Origin: Caballeronia sordidicola
Lineage (GTDB): Bacteria; Pseudomonadota; Gammaproteobacteria; Burkholderiales; Burkholderiaceae
DNA length: 64,000 nucleotides
NCBI RefSeq assembly: GCF_002220365.1
Contig: NZ_MTHB01000027.1
Coordinates: 1-64,000, forward strand
Direction: 5' to 3'
In this document: positions 62,550 through 64,000 of the stretch, in pieces
Numbering within the stretch: position 1 is the first letter of the stretch
Layout of the letters: the number at the start of each line of letters is the position of its first letter
Notes under the pieces: generated by a model
The model's input: the letters and a program-made list of their open reading frames with translations, nothing else
Database searches by the model: none
What the model was told of the DNA's origin: nothing
Program-made: the position numbers and the translations under genes

Positions 62550-64000
62550 TTAACGCCTGTATCCGCGCTTGAGCAGGAGTTGGCTCAGCACAGTGAATGC
62601 CATCGTGGGGAGTTCATCAAGTTTGCGTACAACGATGTTATGCGCATAAAATTTTTCTACGGCATCGTCGAGAAGTCCGATACCAATCAGTTCTATCCCG
62701 GCGCTTGTGATTTCGTCGATGCGAGCACGCAGGTCGGTACGCAATATCACCGGATGACCATCACCCGTGGCGGGGTAGCCATCGGACAGCACCATCAGGA
62801 TGCGCCGGCCGGCGCGTTGCGCAGCCAGACGCCCGGCGGCCCAGGCCAGCGCCTCGCCGTCCGGATTCTCGTGACCGCAATCAATCGCGCTCAAGCCTGA
62901 CGGGTTGTTCGAGCCGAAGCGCTTGTAAATCTGCAGATCGAGCCGTTCGACGCGCCGGTTGAATCGGTTCATATCCACGCCTTCAGCTAGCCCGCGTTCA
63001 TAGAGCGCTCGCATTTCCGGGGACTCGACCGAGCTGTAGCCGAGCACCTCGCACTTGAACGAAAGCTGCATCAACGCGTCGCAAAGCGCGGTGGCGCACA
63101 GCCGGGCAAGCGTGATTTTTCGGCCGGCCATGGAGCCGCTGCGGTCGATCAGCAGCGTGACGGCGGCATCGCGGCCCTCGGTCGTGCGCTTGACGCGAAA
63201 CGGCGTCCGGTATCCCGGCGATATAACCAGCTTCGCCAACGCGGGCCGGTCGATCTCCCCGCGTTCCTGTTCGCGTTTCCAGTGCGTCTGTTCATCGGCT
63301 TTCAACGCGCGTTCAAGCCGCGCGGTCAGCGGTGCGGTTTCCGCGCGTGCGAGCGCGCGCAGGTTGCGCCACGCGGCGGCGTCGCCCAGACCGGTGAGGT
63401 CGGTCATGAGGTCGAATTCGGTCGTGAGCGCAATGGACAGGCGAGGGCGGCCATCGATCATGTCGATGTCGAAGGTCATCGGCGGGGCCGGCGAGCTTGC
63501 TTCCGAGGCCTCTGCGCGGGCGTCGGACGGTGCTTGGGCCATGCTGGCGGCGTCCGATGACGCTGCGTCGGACATTTCCTGCGACGCCGCGTCCAGTGCG
63601 TCCGGATCGCCCAATACCTGCTGCGCGTCCAGCGCCTCGTCGGCATCGGCGGAAAACATCATGGTGTTCACGTCGCCGGCTGCCAGCGCCCTGATCCGTG
63701 CCACTAGCGCTTGTGCGCCCGCTACGCTTTCAGCAGTCGAACGGCTGGCACTGCTGGTCTGCAGCAGCTCGCTCACGGCGCCGAGCGTAGCGATGAGGGC
63801 CGGAGTTTGTTCGGTCACGTCGGGCGCTTCGTCCCAGAGCGCGCGTTCAATAAACCAGATCAGCTTGTCGCGCCAGGCCAAGGTAGGCCAGCGTTCGTGC
63901 TTATTTTGCGCCGTTTGCTCACGCAGTTTCTCTACGAACTTGCGGGCACCCGGATAGTCACTGAACAGCCGCTCACAGACACGCCGGTCTTCAATTGCTT
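62550..64000 (-). CDS. CobT-like VWA-domain protein (5' end outside window)
   Basis: The frame stays open to the right edge, giving ~482 residues without a start. An Asp/Ala/Ser-rich acidic linker (DAASQEMSDAASSDAASMAQ) precedes a conserved stretch (FRVKRTTEGRDAAVTLLIDRSGSM in outline) that opens a von Willebrand A domain with the MIDAS motif DRSGS and ends LLKRGYRR. The acidic linker plus C-terminal VWA domain resembles the CobT subunit of cobaltochelatase and phage/bacterial CobT-like proteins that work with a MoxR/CobS AAA ATPase. No cobalamin gene is visible here, so a role in cobalt insertion is not established. A MoxR-like gene is expected just outside the window. Confidence 0.78.
   Translation of the reverse strand, partial: AIEDRRVCERLFSDYPGARKFVEKLREQTAQNKHERWPTLAWRDKLIWFIERALWDEAPDVTEQTPALIATLGAVSELLQTSSASRSTAESVAGAQALVARIRALAAGDVNTMMFSADADEALDAQQVLGDPDALDAASQEMSDAASSDAASMAQAPSDARAEASEASSPAPPMTFDIDMIDGRPRLSIALTTEFDLMTDLTGLGDAAAWRNLRALARAETAPLTARLERALKADEQTHWKREQERGEIDRPALAKLVISPGYRTPFRVKRTTEGRDAAVTLLIDRSGSMAGRKITLARLCATALCDALMQLSFKCEVLGYSSVESPEMRALYERGLAEGVDMNRFNRRVERLDLQIYKRFGSNNPSGLSAIDCGHENPDGEALAWAAGRLAAQRAGRRILMVLSDGYPATGDGHPVILRTDLRARIDEITSAGIELIGIGLLDDAVEKFYAHNIVVRKLDELPTMAFTVLSQLLLKRGYRR

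Noticed and set aside
1..64000. tRNA, rRNA or tmRNA genes
   Set aside because: I scanned for T-loop and acceptor patterns and saw none that fold convincingly; a covariance-model search would settle this.

Overview
The window looks like a chromosomal segment of a high-GC beta-proteobacterium, most likely Burkholderiaceae (Paraburkholderia/Caballeronia type). This is an inference from strong G/C third-position bias, NodT-type outer-membrane factors, many LysR/MarR regulators next to transporters, an OprD porin and the general gene content. No rRNA, tRNA, CRISPR array or phage was seen. One truncated insertion-sequence transposase lies at the left edge and a CobT-like VWA gene runs off the right edge.

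Layout. 1-229: 3' end of an IS1182-type transposase. 478-6407: RND tripartite efflux operon (pump, adaptor, outer-membrane factor), followed by a cluster of three DnaA-box-like sequences. 6705-8155: cation/proton antiporter and a 49-aa basic protein behind a promoter with two GGGTAWTCCCT repeats. 8342-9736: NCS2 purine permease (minus). 10066-19148: gamma-glutamyltransferase and a LysR regulator (minus), divergent from a complete oligopeptide ABC importer (oppABCDF); together these suggest gamma-glutamyl peptide or glutathione use. 19458-20864: OprD porin, bracketed by tandem repeats. 21078-25017 (minus): sulfonate/taurine-type ABC importer plus TauD-family dioxygenase. 25229-27952: HD-domain protein divergent from a GlxA-type AraC regulator, then an unknown 146-aa protein. 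27974-30991 (minus): polar amino-acid ABC importer and IclR regulator.

31212-36802: LysR regulator, then a MarR regulator with an Emr-type tripartite exporter (HlyD adaptor, 14-TM MFS pump, outer-membrane factor). 36879-40598: LysR regulator, CaiB-type CoA-transferase, MFS carboxylate transporter. 41203-43320: four small proteins sharing a C-terminal signature, around a cold-shock gene cspA; this is the least explained part. 43887-45608: chemoreceptor. 46048-46512: DUF4126 membrane protein. 46602-50196: receiver-only protein, NarL/FixJ-type regulator and hybrid histidine kinase, arranged as one signalling module. 50427-54945: SDR enzyme, VOC protein, HMG-CoA lyase, PaaI thioesterase, MHS-type MFS transporter. 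54934-56773 (minus): zinc metallopeptidase and TetR regulator. 56917-62392 (minus): MarR regulator followed by an Aae-type aromatic-acid exporter (FUSC pump, DUF1656 protein, HlyD adaptor, outer-membrane factor). 62550-64000: partial CobT-like VWA protein.

Themes: three complete tripartite exporters of three different pump classes, each with its own lipoprotein outer-membrane factor; five solute importers; and two MarR genes whose best promoter places the transcription start at the start codon. All functional calls rest on reading motifs and remembered family features; no database search was possible.
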